From positions 620,001 through 684,000 of the forward strand of contig NZ_PHRF01000095.1 in the NCBI RefSeq assembly GCF_004151105.1: 64,000 nucleotides of DNA, written 5' to 3'. The notes beneath the pieces are model-generated. The model had not been told where the DNA came from, made no database searches, and was given only the letters and a program-made list of their open reading frames with translations. Shown here one piece after another: positions 51,841 to 60,447 of this stretch (within the stretch, counting starts at the first letter, position 1; each line of letters opens with the position of its first letter). Origin of the DNA: Streptomyces sp. L-9-10 (GTDB lineage Bacteria > Actinomycetota > Actinomycetes > Streptomycetales > Streptomycetaceae). The position numbers and the translations under genes were made by a program.

Positions 51841-52719
51841 ATGAGCTTTGGGCAAGGGGGGCCCTCCTGGGGCGGCCCCGGTTCACCGGACCATGACCCG
51901 CACGGCACACAGACACCGGACTGGGCCGCTCTCGCGGACGCCTCCGCCGCGCGTACCCGCCGCAAACGCTGGCTGATGATCGGTGGCGGCGTGCTCGCGA
52001 CCGGCGCGATAGCCGCGATCGTGGCGACCGCCGTCGTCTCCATGAACGGCGGGAACGACCGCGGTACGCAGAACACCGCCAACGAACTGCCCACACCCAC
52101 CGATCTGCCGGACCGCAGTCCCGAGGCCGAGCCCACCTTCTCCTCGGTCGAGCCGCTGCCGCCGCCGAACCCGAAGGACTACGTCTCCAGCGCCGACAAG
52201 GACAAGGCGCCGCTGAGCGCCGGCACCCTCTTCCCCGGCGACAAGGTCACGATGAGCGACCGCGCCTACGCGAAGGGCGCCACGGCCCGCACCACCAACT
52301 GCGCGGCGGCGGCACAGGGCGCGCTCGGCTCCATCCTCGCCTCGAACAGCTGCGACCAGGTCATCCGCGCCACGTACAGCAAGGGCGGGGTCGCCGTGAC
52401 CGTCGGCGTCGCGGTCTTCGAGACGGAGGCGCTGGCGCTGAAGGCCAAGGACCAGGCGAAGGGCGGCATCGCCTCGCTCTCCGGCGCCGGTGTCCCGACC
52501 TTCTGCCGGGCCCCCTCGGTCTGCCGCAAGACCACCAACTCGTACGGCAGGTACGTCTACTTCACGGTCGGCGGCTTCACCTCGGGCAAGAACGTCACCA
52601 CCTCGGACAAGGACGTCTTCACCACCGGGGACGACATCGCGGAGTTCGCCTTCCGCCAGATCCTCGCCCGGGGCAGGGCCCAGGCATCGGCCGCGGCCAC
52701 CGCGCCCGTCGCCCCGTGA
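51841..52719 (+). CDS. Membrane-anchored extracytoplasmic protein (292 aa)
   Basis: Unknown protein. About 40 cytoplasmic residues (SFGQGGPSWGGPGSPDHDPH), a membrane helix LMIGGGVLATGAIAAIVATA, a Pro/Thr-rich linker, then a globular extracytoplasmic domain from about residue 110 with two pairs of cysteines (TTNCAA..NSCDQ, TFCRAPSVCRK) that could make disulfides. The layout resembles other single-pass actinobacterial sensors, but I know of no function. It is divergent from the ABC-F gene. Confidence 0.8.
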   Translation: MSFGQGGPSWGGPGSPDHDPHGTQTPDWAALADASAARTRRKRWLMIGGGVLATGAIAAIVATAVVSMNGGNDRGTQNTANELPTPTDLPDRSPEAEPTFSSVEPLPPPNPKDYVSSADKDKAPLSAGTLFPGDKVTMSDRAYAKGATARTTNCAAAAQGALGSILASNSCDQVIRATYSKGGVAVTVGVAVFETEALALKAKDQAKGGIASLSGAGVPTFCRAPSVCRKTTNSYGRYVYFTVGGFTSGKNVTTSDKDVFTTGDDIAEFAFRQILARGRAQASAAATAPVAP

Positions 52720-52874
52720 CCGGGCCCGTCACCCCCTGACCACCCCCGTCGCCCGGTGACCGCCGGTCGAACACCGCGTCGCCCGTACCGCCTTCGGTCC
52801 CGGGCGCGCTCCGCGCTGGGTACAGTCGGCTCGGATTGTGTGGCGCTGGTGAACGTTCAGAGGGCGTGGGGTGG

Positions 52875-55800
52875 ATGACGGTCAAAGTCACCGTGGTGGT
52901 GCCGACGTACAACTCGGGAATCCACATCGAGCCACTGGTCGGCTCACTGCTGGGGCAGACCCTGCCCGGCGACGAGTTCGAGGTGCTCTTCGTCGACGAC
53001 GGCTCGACCGACGGGACCCTGGAGCGGCTGGCGGCCCTGGTCGCCGAGCACGACCACTTCCGGATGGAACGCATCCCCAACTCGGGCTGGCCGGGGAAGC
53101 CGCGCAACATCGGCGTGGAGCGGGCCCACGGTCGCTATGTGCAGTTCGCCGACCACGACGACCGGCTGGCGCCCGAGGCGCTGGAGCGGCTGTACGCCAT
53201 GGCCGCGCGCAACGACTCCGACATCGTCATCGGCAAGGTCGCCAGCAACTTCCGCAGCCGGGGCGTCCCGTACGGTCTGATGACCCGGACCCGGGAGAGC
53301 TGCACCGTACGGAACGCGCCGCTGATCGACAGCCTCACCCCGCACAAGATGTTCCGCACCGCGTTCCTGCGCGAGCACGGCATCGCGCACCCCGAGGGGC
53401 CCTGGATCCTGGAGGACCAGCTTTTCATGGTCCGCGCCTATCTCAAGGCCTCCGTGGTCTCCGTACTGGGCGACTACGTCTGCTACGCGTACTGGGCCCG
53501 TGAGGACGCCGAGAACGCCGGTACGGCCGCCATGGACCCGCGCCGGTACTACGGGAATCTCCGCGAGGTCATGGCGACCGTCGTCGCGGGCACCGGGCCG
53601 GGGCCCGAGCGCGACCGGCTGCTGCGCCGCTTCTACCGGGTGGAGATGCTGCACCGGCTGGGCGAGCCGCCCCGCGGCCTGCTGGTCGACCCGCCGTTCC
53701 GGGACGACCCGTTCGAGGTGGTGCGCGAGCTGGCCGAGGAGTTCATGACGGACGGCGTGCACACGGGGCTGGCCGCCGTACAGCGGACCAGATCGGCCCT
53801 GCTCCGGGAGAACAGACCGGCGGAACTGACCGAGTTCACCCGCAGACAGACGGATCTGAGCGCCCGGTGCGCGATCGAGCGGGCGGGCTGGAGCCGCGAC
53901 CGGTTCACGGCGTCCTTCACGGCCCGCTTCGCGGGTGAACCCGGCCCCGACGGCGCCCATGACGGGTCCGGTCTGCTGCTGGCCCGGCGCGGGGACCGGT
54001 ACTTCCTCGCGCCCTCCCTCACCGACGGGGTCCTCTCCGAACCCGTCGACGTGACCGACGAGTTGAAGTCCTTCAAGGCCGATGTGCTGCTGCACCACGC
54101 GGAGACGGCCCATGTGTGGCTCCCGGAGCGCGAGACCTCGCTCGTCCTGGAGGAGGAACCCGCCCCGGACGGCCCCGCCGGCTTCGTGCCCGAGGGCACC
54201 GTTCTCGTACGGCCCGTCGTCCGCGGCACCGTCGCCATCGACCCGCTGCGCGGCGCGGGCGGCGGCCCCCTGGCCGAGGGCATGTGGGAGGTGCGGATCA
54301 GGCTGACGGGCGCGGGCTTCGACCGGTACACACGCCTCGGCGGGAGCACGGCCCCCGGGGAGGTGGCCCTGCCCGCCCCCGGGATCCTCGGCGGGCACGA
54401 GATCACCGGCGCCCTCACCGACGACGGGCTGGCCCTGACCGTACGGGCGACCGACGCGGCGCCCGGCCCCCGGCCGCCCAAGGTCAGCGTCGTCGTACCG
54501 ACCGCAGGAGCCGCGCCGGAGGCCGTCGGGACCACCCTCGCCTCGCTGGCCGCCCAGACCCTCCCGGCGGACGCCGTCGAGGTGATCACCGTGGCGGACG
54601 CGGCGCCGGGCACCGATCCCCGTAACGCGGGGACCGACAGCGCGACCGGCGAGTACGTGCTGTACATGGAGCCGGGCGACCGGCTCGGCACGGAAGCCCT
54701 GGAGCGGATGTACGCGTACGGCATCGAGCACGACGCCGACATCGTCGCCGGAAAGCTCGCGGGCAAGGGCCGGCCCGTCCCCCGCGAGCTGTTCGTACGG
54801 GACCGGCCGCGCGCCACCCTGGCCAAGGACCCGCTGGCCGACAGCCTCACCGCCGACAAGCTGTTCCACCGCGCCTTCCTCGACAGGCACGGGCTGCGCT
54901 TCGCCGCGGGCGGATCCGAGCTGGCGGAGCAGGCGTTCACCGCCGAGGCCACCCTCCGGGCGGGCCGTACCGCCGTCCTCGGCGGCTACGTCTGCTACCA
55001 CTACGGTCCGGGCGGCGCGGGCCCCGCCGTACCGCCCGGGGAGTTCTACACCGGGCTGCGCGCCCTGCTGAAGACCGTCGACGGGCTCGTCGGCCCCGGG
55101 GCGGCGCGCGACCGGCTGCACCGGCGCTGGCTGCGCGTGGAGATCCTGGACCGGCTGAGCGGCAGACGCCTGCTGGACCTGCACGAGGACGCGCGGCGCG
55201 AGCTGTTCCGGGCGATCCGCGGGGTCGTCGTGGACGGGATCTCCGAGACGTCGGTGGCAGGTCTGCCCGCCGCGCGCCGGGTGGCCGTCGGGCTGATCAC
55301 CGACGACCGGCTCGACGACCTGGTGGCGCTCGCCGCGTGGGAGTCCTCGGTCGTCTGCCACGCCCGGCTGGACGCGCTCTCCTGGCTGGACGACGGCGGC
55401 TGTCTGCGGATCGCCTTCACCGGCGAGCTGCACGGCGCCGACGGCCCTCTGGGCGTCACCGACAGCGGCAGCGGCACAGGCACCGGCGCCGGCACCGGCG
55501 CCGGTCCCGACACCGGTACGGACCAGGAGGCCCTCGCCCCGGCCGGTCTCTCCCCGGCCCTGCGGGACCGGCTCGCCCGTGAGCCGCTCACCGGCGGCGC
55601 CTCCCCCGCCAAGGCGTCCGTCGTGCTCGTCCTGCGCGAGCGCGCCAGCGGCGCCGAGTACCGGCTGCCCACGAAGACCACCGTCTTCCGCCCCGAAGGC
55701 GTGCTGAGCGTCGCGGGGACGGCCCGGCTCGACCTCGCCACGGCGCTGGACGGCGCGCCGCTCGGCGACGGCGTCTGGGATCTGTCCGTACGCCTCACCG

Positions 55801-56045
55801 CGCTCGGCTGGACGAAGTCCGCGCGGCTCGGCTCCCGGCGCGGGCCCGAGGTGCCCGAGCGGCTCACGCCCGTGCCGCACCCCACCGCGCCGGACCGCCG
55901 CGTCACGCCGTACTGGACGAATCCGCAGAAGGATCTGTCCCTGCGCGTCGCGGTCCCCTCGCCGGAGCCCGCACCCGCGCCGGCCACGCCGTCCCGTGCA
56001 CCGGGACCGCTGCGCCGCCTGGCCCGCCGGCTGCGGAGCAGCTGA
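52875..56045 (+). CDS. Tandem family 2 glycosyltransferase with a degenerate second domain (1056 aa)
   Basis: Two GT2 (GT-A) domains in one chain. The first (about 5-230) has VVVPTYNSG, DDGSTDGT (41-48), DHDD (93-96) and a late ILEDQLF, all needed for nucleotide-sugar binding and transfer. The second (from about 536) shares the backbone and MYAYGIEHDADIVAGKLAG, but reads VADAAPGT, EPGD (599-602) and ELAEQAF at those sites, so it is probably inactive. Between and after are beta-rich segments. ATG at 52875 (MTVKVTVVV) is the start. Such chains often build teichoic or capsular polymers; the target here is unknown. Confidence 0.88.
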   Translation: MTVKVTVVVPTYNSGIHIEPLVGSLLGQTLPGDEFEVLFVDDGSTDGTLERLAALVAEHDHFRMERIPNSGWPGKPRNIGVERAHGRYVQFADHDDRLAPEALERLYAMAARNDSDIVIGKVASNFRSRGVPYGLMTRTRESCTVRNAPLIDSLTPHKMFRTAFLREHGIAHPEGPWILEDQLFMVRAYLKASVVSVLGDYVCYAYWAREDAENAGTAAMDPRRYYGNLREVMATVVAGTGPGPERDRLLRRFYRVEMLHRLGEPPRGLLVDPPFRDDPFEVVRELAEEFMTDGVHTGLAAVQRTRSALLRENRPAELTEFTRRQTDLSARCAIERAGWSRDRFTASFTARFAGEPGPDGAHDGSGLLLARRGDRYFLAPSLTDGVLSEPVDVTDELKSFKADVLLHHAETAHVWLPERETSLVLEEEPAPDGPAGFVPEGTVLVRPVVRGTVAIDPLRGAGGGPLAEGMWEVRIRLTGAGFDRYTRLGGSTAPGEVALPAPGILGGHEITGALTDDGLALTVRATDAAPGPRPPKVSVVVPTAGAAPEAVGTTLASLAAQTLPADAVEVITVADAAPGTDPRNAGTDSATGEYVLYMEPGDRLGTEALERMYAYGIEHDADIVAGKLAGKGRPVPRELFVRDRPRATLAKDPLADSLTADKLFHRAFLDRHGLRFAAGGSELAEQAFTAEATLRAGRTAVLGGYVCYHYGPGGAGPAVPPGEFYTGLRALLKTVDGLVGPGAARDRLHRRWLRVEILDRLSGRRLLDLHEDARRELFRAIRGVVVDGISETSVAGLPAARRVAVGLITDDRLDDLVALAAWESSVVCHARLDALSWLDDGGCLRIAFTGELHGADGPLGVTDSGSGTGTGAGTGAGPDTGTDQEALAPAGLSPALRDRLAREPLTGGASPAKASVVLVLRERASGAEYRLPTKTTVFRPEGVLSVAGTARLDLATALDGAPLGDGVWDLSVRLTALGWTKSARLGSRRGPEVPERLTPVPHPTAPDRRVTPYWTNPQKDLSLRVAVPSPEPAPAPATPSRAPGPLRRLARRLRSS

Positions 56046-56074
56046 CCCCGGCGACCGGCCCCGGCAACCGAACC

Positions 56075-57013
56075 TCAGCAGCAGCCCGCGTCCCCGCCGC
56101 CGTCCGCGTACCCGTTCAGGTTCGCGCCCAGCGTCCGCTTGTTGCGCGCCGCACGGTTCCGCTCGCCCAGCAGTTCGTCGGCCGGATAGCCGACCTCCTC
56201 CAGGGTGAGCCCGTGCGGCCGTACGACATGCACCGCCGAGTCCCGCACCCCCGTCGCGAGCACCTTCGCCGGCCACTCCACGGGCCGGTGCCCGTCGCCC
56301 ACGAACAGCAGCGCGCCCACCAGCGAGCGCACCATGTTGTGGCAGAAGGCATCGGCCCGCACGGTCGCGGTGATCACTCCGTGCGCGTCGCGCTCCCACT
56401 CCAGCCGCTGGAGCGTACGGATGGTCGTCGCGCCCTCGCGCCGCTTGCAGTACGCCGCGAAGTCGTGCTCGCCGAGCAGCCCGGCGGACGCCGCGTTCAT
56501 CGCCGCCACGTCCAACGGCCAGTCGTGCCACAGCACATGACCGCGCAGCAGCGGATCCACACCCCCGGGATGATCGGTCACGCGGTACGCGTAGCGCCGC
56601 CAGACCGCCGAGAACCGCGCGTTGAAGCCCGGGGGCGCCTCGGTGACCCGCCAGACCCGTACGTCGTGGCTCAGCCGCCCCGCGAGCCGCCTCAGCAGCC
56701 GCTCCCGGTGCTCGGCCCACACGTCGTCCGGCAGATCGACGTGCGCGACCTGCCCGCGCGCGTGCACGCCCGCGTCCGTACGCCCCGCGACGGTCAGCTC
56801 GTACGTACGCGAGGACCGCGTCACCGTACGCAGCGCGTCCTCGATCTCGCCCTGGACGGTCCGCCGGGTCCGCTGCCTCGCCCAGCCGGAGAAGTCCTTG
56901 CCGTCGTACGACAGGTCCAGCCGTATCCGTACGTGTCCGGGCGCCGCGCCCTCGAAGTCCGCGCTGTCCGCACTGTCCGCGCTCAACCGGCTCACCTCAC
57001 CCACCTGACCCAC
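56075..57013 (-). CDS. truA: tRNA pseudouridine synthase A
   Basis: Converts uridines 38-40 of tRNA anticodon arms to pseudouridine (312 aa). The catalytic aspartate is in AGRTDAGVHARGQ. ARFSAVWRRYAYRV and the MVRSLVGALLFVGDG segment are conserved. The C-terminal tail (NLNGYADGGGDAGCC) is a low-complexity end with two cysteines. GTG at 57013 has GAGAGGA seven bases upstream; the first 25 residues are loosely conserved (DSADSADFEG). It follows rplQ in the conserved order. Confidence 0.95.
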   Translation of the reverse strand: MGQVGEVSRLSADSADSADFEGAAPGHVRIRLDLSYDGKDFSGWARQRTRRTVQGEIEDALRTVTRSSRTYELTVAGRTDAGVHARGQVAHVDLPDDVWAEHRERLLRRLAGRLSHDVRVWRVTEAPPGFNARFSAVWRRYAYRVTDHPGGVDPLLRGHVLWHDWPLDVAAMNAASAGLLGEHDFAAYCKRREGATTIRTLQRLEWERDAHGVITATVRADAFCHNMVRSLVGALLFVGDGHRPVEWPAKVLATGVRDSAVHVVRPHGLTLEEVGYPADELLGERNRAARNKRTLGANLNGYADGGGDAGCC

Positions 57014-57035
57014 CTGTCCGTCCTCTCCACGCGGA

Positions 57036-57067
57036 ACGGGCCCGCCCCCCTCAGGGAGCGGACCCGT
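57036..57067 (-). terminator. Hairpin after rplQ
   Basis: 57036-57049 and 57054-57067 form a 14-position stem. On the minus strand two of the pairs are G-T wobbles that would be mismatches on the plus strand, which shows that the stem acts in minus-strand RNA. It lies 20 bp after the rplQ stop, before truA. Confidence 0.6.
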
Positions 57068-57086
57068 CCGTCAGTCGTCAGAACGC

Positions 57087-57593
57087 TCAGGCGTCCTTGG
57101 ACTCCGACTCGGCCTCGGCGGCCGGCTTGGCGTCCTCGACGGTCTCGGCCGGAGCCTCGTCCTTCTTGAGGGCGTCTTCCTTGACCGCGCGCTTCGTCGC
57201 CGCCTCGGCCTCACCGGTGGCCTGCTGCGCCACGGTCAGGGCCTCGACCAGCTCGATGACCGCCATCGGGGCGTTGTCGCCGCGACGGTTGCCGATCTTG
57301 GTGATACGCGTGTAACCACCGGGGCGGTTCTCGTACCGCGGGGCGATCTCGGTGAAGAGCGTGTGGACGACGCTCTTGTCCGTGATCGACTGCAGCACCA
57401 GGCGACGGTTGTGGATGTCGCCCTTCTTCGCCTTGGTGATGAAACGCTCCGCGATCGGGCGCAGGCGGCGGGCCTTGGCCTCGGTCGTGGTGATGCGGCC
57501 GTGCTCGAAGAGCGACTTCGCGAGGTTCGCGAGGAGCAGCTTCTCGTGCGCGGCGCCGCCGCCCAGACGGGCACCCTTGGCGGGCTTCGGCAT
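57087..57593 (-). CDS. rplQ: 50S ribosomal protein L17
   Basis: Ribosomal protein bL17 (168 aa). The fold is in residues 1-115 (GGGAAHEKLLLANLAKSLFE, RRGDNAPMAVIELVE). The remaining 50 residues are an acidic/Ala-rich extension (KDEAPAETVEDAKPAAEAES) common in actinobacteria. ATG at 57593 has AAGGAG six bases upstream. Last gene of the rpsM-rpsK-rpoA-rplQ unit. Confidence 0.98.
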   Translation of the reverse strand: MPKPAKGARLGGGAAHEKLLLANLAKSLFEHGRITTTEAKARRLRPIAERFITKAKKGDIHNRRLVLQSITDKSVVHTLFTEIAPRYENRPGGYTRITKIGNRRGDNAPMAVIELVEALTVAQQATGEAEAATKRAVKEDALKKDEAPAETVEDAKPAAEAESESKDA

Positions 57594-57643
57594 GTGTATC
57601 TCCTTGTGTCTGCACCGGCCGTATCAGGTACCGGTGTCAGTTC

Positions 57644-57665
57644 CCGCGGGGCGGCTGCCCCGCGG
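57644..57665 (-). promoter_or_regulatory. Hairpin in the rpoA-rplQ gap
   Basis: CCGCGGGGC (57644-57652) and GCCCCGCGG (57657-57665) form a perfect 9-bp stem with a GGCT loop. It lies between rpoA and rplQ, where a full stop of transcription is not expected, so a partial terminator or an mRNA-processing site setting the rpoA/rplQ ratio is more likely. Confidence 0.45.
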
Positions 57666-57713
57666 AAGCGCCATCATCGGGGTCCGGGCTGTACCAGCCC
57701 CGGGCCCGGGACC

Positions 57714-58736
57714 TCAGTACTGCTCGGTCTCCACGAACCCGGCGTCCGCGTCGTCGTCGGCGCCGAAGGCGTCCGCCGCGGCGGTCGGGTCGAATCCGGG
57801 CGGGCTGTCCTTGAGGGCCAGGCCCATGCCGGCCAGCTTCGCCTTGACCTCGTCGATCGACTTCGCACCGAAGTTGCGGATGTCGAGCAGATCGGCCTCG
57901 GAGCGCGCCACCAGCTCACCCACGGAGTGGATGCCCTCGCGCTTGAGGCAGTTGTACGACCGGACGGTGAGCTCCAGCTCCTCGATCGGCAGGGCGAGAT
58001 CGGCGGCCAGCGCCGCGTCCGTCGGCGACGGGCCCATGTCGATGCCCTCGGCGTCGATGTTGAGCTCACGCGCCAGACCGAACAGCTCGACCAGCGTCTT
58101 ACCGGCGGACGCCATGGCGTCGCGCGGACGCATGGCCTGCTTGGTCTCGACGTCGACGATCAGCTTGTCGAAGTCGGTGCGCTGCTCGACACGGGTCGCC
58201 TCGACCTTGTACGTGACCTTGAGCACCGGCGAGTAGATGGAGTCGACCGGAATCCGGCCGATCTCCTGGCCCACCTGCTTGTTCTGGACGGCGGAGACGT
58301 AGCCGCGACCGCGCTCGACGGTCAGCTCCATCTCCAGCTTGCCCTTGCCGTTCAGCGTCGCGAGCACGAGGTCCGGGTTGTGGACCTCGACACCGGCCGG
58401 CGGGGCGATGTCAGCGGCCGTGACCAGGCCGGGGCCCTGCTTGCGCAGGTACATCACGACCGGCTCGTCGTGCTCCGAGGAGACGACGAGCTGCTTGATG
58501 TTCAGGATGAGGTCGGTGACGTCCTCCTTGACGCCCGGCACGGTGGTGAACTCGTGCAGGACACCGTCGATCCGGATCGACGTGACCGCCGCGCCGGGGA
58601 TCGAGGAGAGGAGCGTACGCCGGAGCGAGTTGCCGAGCGTGTAGCCGAAGCCCGGCTCCAGCGGCTCGATCACGAACCGCGAGCGGTATTCGTCGACGAC
58701 CTCTTCGGTCAGCGAGGGACGCTGAGCGATAAGCAT
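57714..58736 (-). CDS. rpoA: RNA polymerase alpha subunit
   Basis: Alpha subunit (340 aa). The N-terminal domain (1-230) dimerises and seats beta and beta' (GYTLGNSLRRTLLSSIPGAAV); the C-terminal domain (about 250-320) contacts promoter DNA and activators (LIEELELTVRSYNCLKREGI is cut for length: KREGIHSVGELVARSEADLL). ATG at 58736 (MLIAQRPSL) has GGAGG eight bases upstream. It directly follows rpsK; rpsD, which usually lies between them, is absent. Confidence 0.98.
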   Translation of the reverse strand: MLIAQRPSLTEEVVDEYRSRFVIEPLEPGFGYTLGNSLRRTLLSSIPGAAVTSIRIDGVLHEFTTVPGVKEDVTDLILNIKQLVVSSEHDEPVVMYLRKQGPGLVTAADIAPPAGVEVHNPDLVLATLNGKGKLEMELTVERGRGYVSAVQNKQVGQEIGRIPVDSIYSPVLKVTYKVEATRVEQRTDFDKLIVDVETKQAMRPRDAMASAGKTLVELFGLARELNIDAEGIDMGPSPTDAALAADLALPIEELELTVRSYNCLKREGIHSVGELVARSEADLLDIRNFGAKSIDEVKAKLAGMGLALKDSPPGFDPTAAADAFGADDDADAGFVETEQY

Positions 58737-58855
58737 GTTTCGGTCCTCCAGTCTTGGCACCCGCTATTTGATGCCAACAGAACAAGGGTACGGGCGGCAC
58801 GGCACCGAAGCGCCGTACCGCCCGCGAGCCGTTCCCCCGGCGAGGGGGGAAGGGG

Positions 58856-59260
58856 TCAGACGCGGCGGCGCTTCGGGGGGCGGCAGCCGTTGTGCGGGGT
58901 GGGGGTGACGTCCTGGATCGAGCCCACCTCCAGGCCGGTGGCCTGGAGCGAGCGGATCGCGGTCTCACGGCCGGAGCCGGGACCCTTCACGAAGACGTCG
59001 ACCTTGCGCATGCCGTGCTCCTGCGCGCGGCGGGCGGCCGACTCGGCGGCCATCTGCGCGGCGAAGGGGGTGGACTTGCGCGAGCCCTTGAAGCCGACGT
59101 GGCCGGCGGAGGCCCAGGAGATCACGTTGCCCGAGGGGTCGGTGATCGAGACGATCGTGTTGTTGAACGTGCTCTTGATGTGGGCGTGCCCGTGAGCGAC
59201 GTTCTTCTTTTCCTTGCGGCGCACCTTCTTGGCAGCGCCCTGACGACCCTTGGGGGGCAT
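58856..59260 (-). CDS. rpsK: 30S ribosomal protein S11
   Basis: Ribosomal protein uS11 (134 aa) of the platform, which contacts the mRNA in the E site. NTIVSITDPSGNVISWASAG and DVTPTPHNGCRPPKRRRV are conserved. The basic N-terminus (PPKGRQGAAKKVRRKEKKN) is typical. ATG at 59260 has AGGAG six bases upstream. It lies between rpsM and rpoA. Confidence 0.98.
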   Translation of the reverse strand: MPPKGRQGAAKKVRRKEKKNVAHGHAHIKSTFNNTIVSITDPSGNVISWASAGHVGFKGSRKSTPFAAQMAAESAARRAQEHGMRKVDVFVKGPGSGRETAIRSLQATGLEVGSIQDVTPTPHNGCRPPKRRRV

Positions 59261-59325
59261 CTATTTCTCCTACAGGGAGGTGGTCGGTCCTACAGCGAAG
59301 ACCGCGGATGAGCGTCCGCTGAGGA

Positions 59326-59706
59326 CTACTTCTTGCCCGGCTTCTTCTTACCGGCGATGGCGCGACGCGGGCCCTTGCGGGTACGAGCGTTCGTGCTGGT
59401 GCGCTGTCCGTGCACCGGCAGGCCACGGCGGTGACGCAGACCCTGGTAGCAGCCGATCTCGACCTTGCGGCGGATGTCGGCGGCGATCTCGCGACGGAGG
59501 TCACCCTCGGTCTTGAGGTTGGCGTCCACGTACTCGCGGATCTTGACGAGGTCTTCCTCGGCGAGGTCGCGGACGCGGATGTTCGGGTCGACGCCAACGG
59601 CGGCGAGAGTCTCCTTGGACCGGGTGCGCCCGATACCGAAGACGTAGGTGAGGGCGACCTCGACGCGCTTTTCGCGCGGGAGGTCAACGCCTGCGAGGCG
59701 TGCCAT
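59326..59706 (-). CDS. rpsM: 30S ribosomal protein S13
   Basis: Ribosomal protein uS13 (126 aa) of the head of the small subunit, contacting the P-site tRNA and the B1 bridges. ARLAGVDLPREKRVEVALTY, GQRTSTNARTRKGPRR and the Lys-rich end AGKKKPGKK are conserved. ATG at 59706 has AGGAG six bases upstream. Follows rpmJ after 187 bp. Confidence 0.98.
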   Translation of the reverse strand: MARLAGVDLPREKRVEVALTYVFGIGRTRSKETLAAVGVDPNIRVRDLAEEDLVKIREYVDANLKTEGDLRREIAADIRRKVEIGCYQGLRHRRGLPVHGQRTSTNARTRKGPRRAIAGKKKPGKK

Positions 59707-59893
59707 TCATGGCTCCTGATGATGTCGGAGGTCTTCCACAGCGTCGTCCTGGCCGTACGGCATACACACCGCACGCATCCAGGTCCCCGGCCTCCGCCGG
59801 AGGTGTCGGTCCCACCGCGTGGGAGCCGGACACTGCGTCATTACGAGTTTGCTCGCGTCGCGCGAAGTACTGCGAGAGGCAGGTGGTCTTGCG

Positions 59894-60007
59894 TCAGCCC
59901 TGGCGCTGCTTGTGGCGCAGGTTGTCGCAGATGACCATGACCCGGCCGTGACGGCGGATCACCTTGCACTTGTCGCAGATCTTCTTGACGCTCGGCTTGA
60001 CCTTCAT
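59894..60007 (-). CDS. rpmJ: 50S ribosomal protein L36
   Basis: The smallest ribosomal protein (bL36, 37 aa). It contains the zinc-ribbon ligands CDKC, a later Cys and His (VICDNLRH), the C+ form. ATG at 60007 (MKVKPSVKKICDKC). The ribosome site GGAG is 12 bases upstream. It lies between infA and rpsM as usual. Confidence 0.97.
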   Translation of the reverse strand: MKVKPSVKKICDKCKVIRRHGRVMVICDNLRHKQRQG

Positions 60008-60062
60008 GGGATTGAGGTTCTCCGGGTCAGTGCGGGCACCCCGTGAGGGATGTCTGCAAGAT

Positions 60063-60284
60063 CTACTTGTATCGGTAGACGATCCGGCCACGCGTCAGGT
60101 CGTACGGAGACAGCTCCACCACAACCCGGTCATCGGGGAGGATTCGGATGTAGTGCATCCGCATCTTGCCGCTGATGTGCGCGAGGACCTTGTGACCGTT
60201 CTGCAGCTCCACCTTGAACATGGCGTTCGGGAGGGACTCGATCACGGTGCCCTCAATTTCGATGGCACCTTGCTTCTTGGCCAC
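60063..60284 (-). CDS. infA: Translation initiation factor IF-1
   Basis: IF-1 (73 aa), an OB-fold protein that blocks the A site during initiation. AKKQGAIEIEGTVIESLPNA, GKMRMHYIRILPGD-like DDRV and DLTRGRIVYRYK are conserved. GTG at 60284 has AAGGG seven bases upstream; longer in-frame starts do not match the family. It lies between map and rpmJ. Confidence 0.98.
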   Translation of the reverse strand: MAKKQGAIEIEGTVIESLPNAMFKVELQNGHKVLAHISGKMRMHYIRILPDDRVVVELSPYDLTRGRIVYRYK

Positions 60285-60447
60285 GCTTCGCCCTTCGAAT
60301 CGGCTACCTTGATCGATTCTGGCAGCCGCATGAAGACACACGGGTACACCAGAGCCGACGCGTCAGTCTACGGGAGCGCACTCGAAAAGACGAATCCGTT
60401 GAGTTTGCCCACCGGGGGAGATTCTTAAGCCACCACGGCCGGAGCCC

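Noticed and set aside
52944..56720. 1258-codon minus-strand frame opposite the glycosyltransferase
   Set aside because: The plus strand has clear GT2 motifs in order; the opposite frame is low complexity without domains and runs into truA in the wrong frame.
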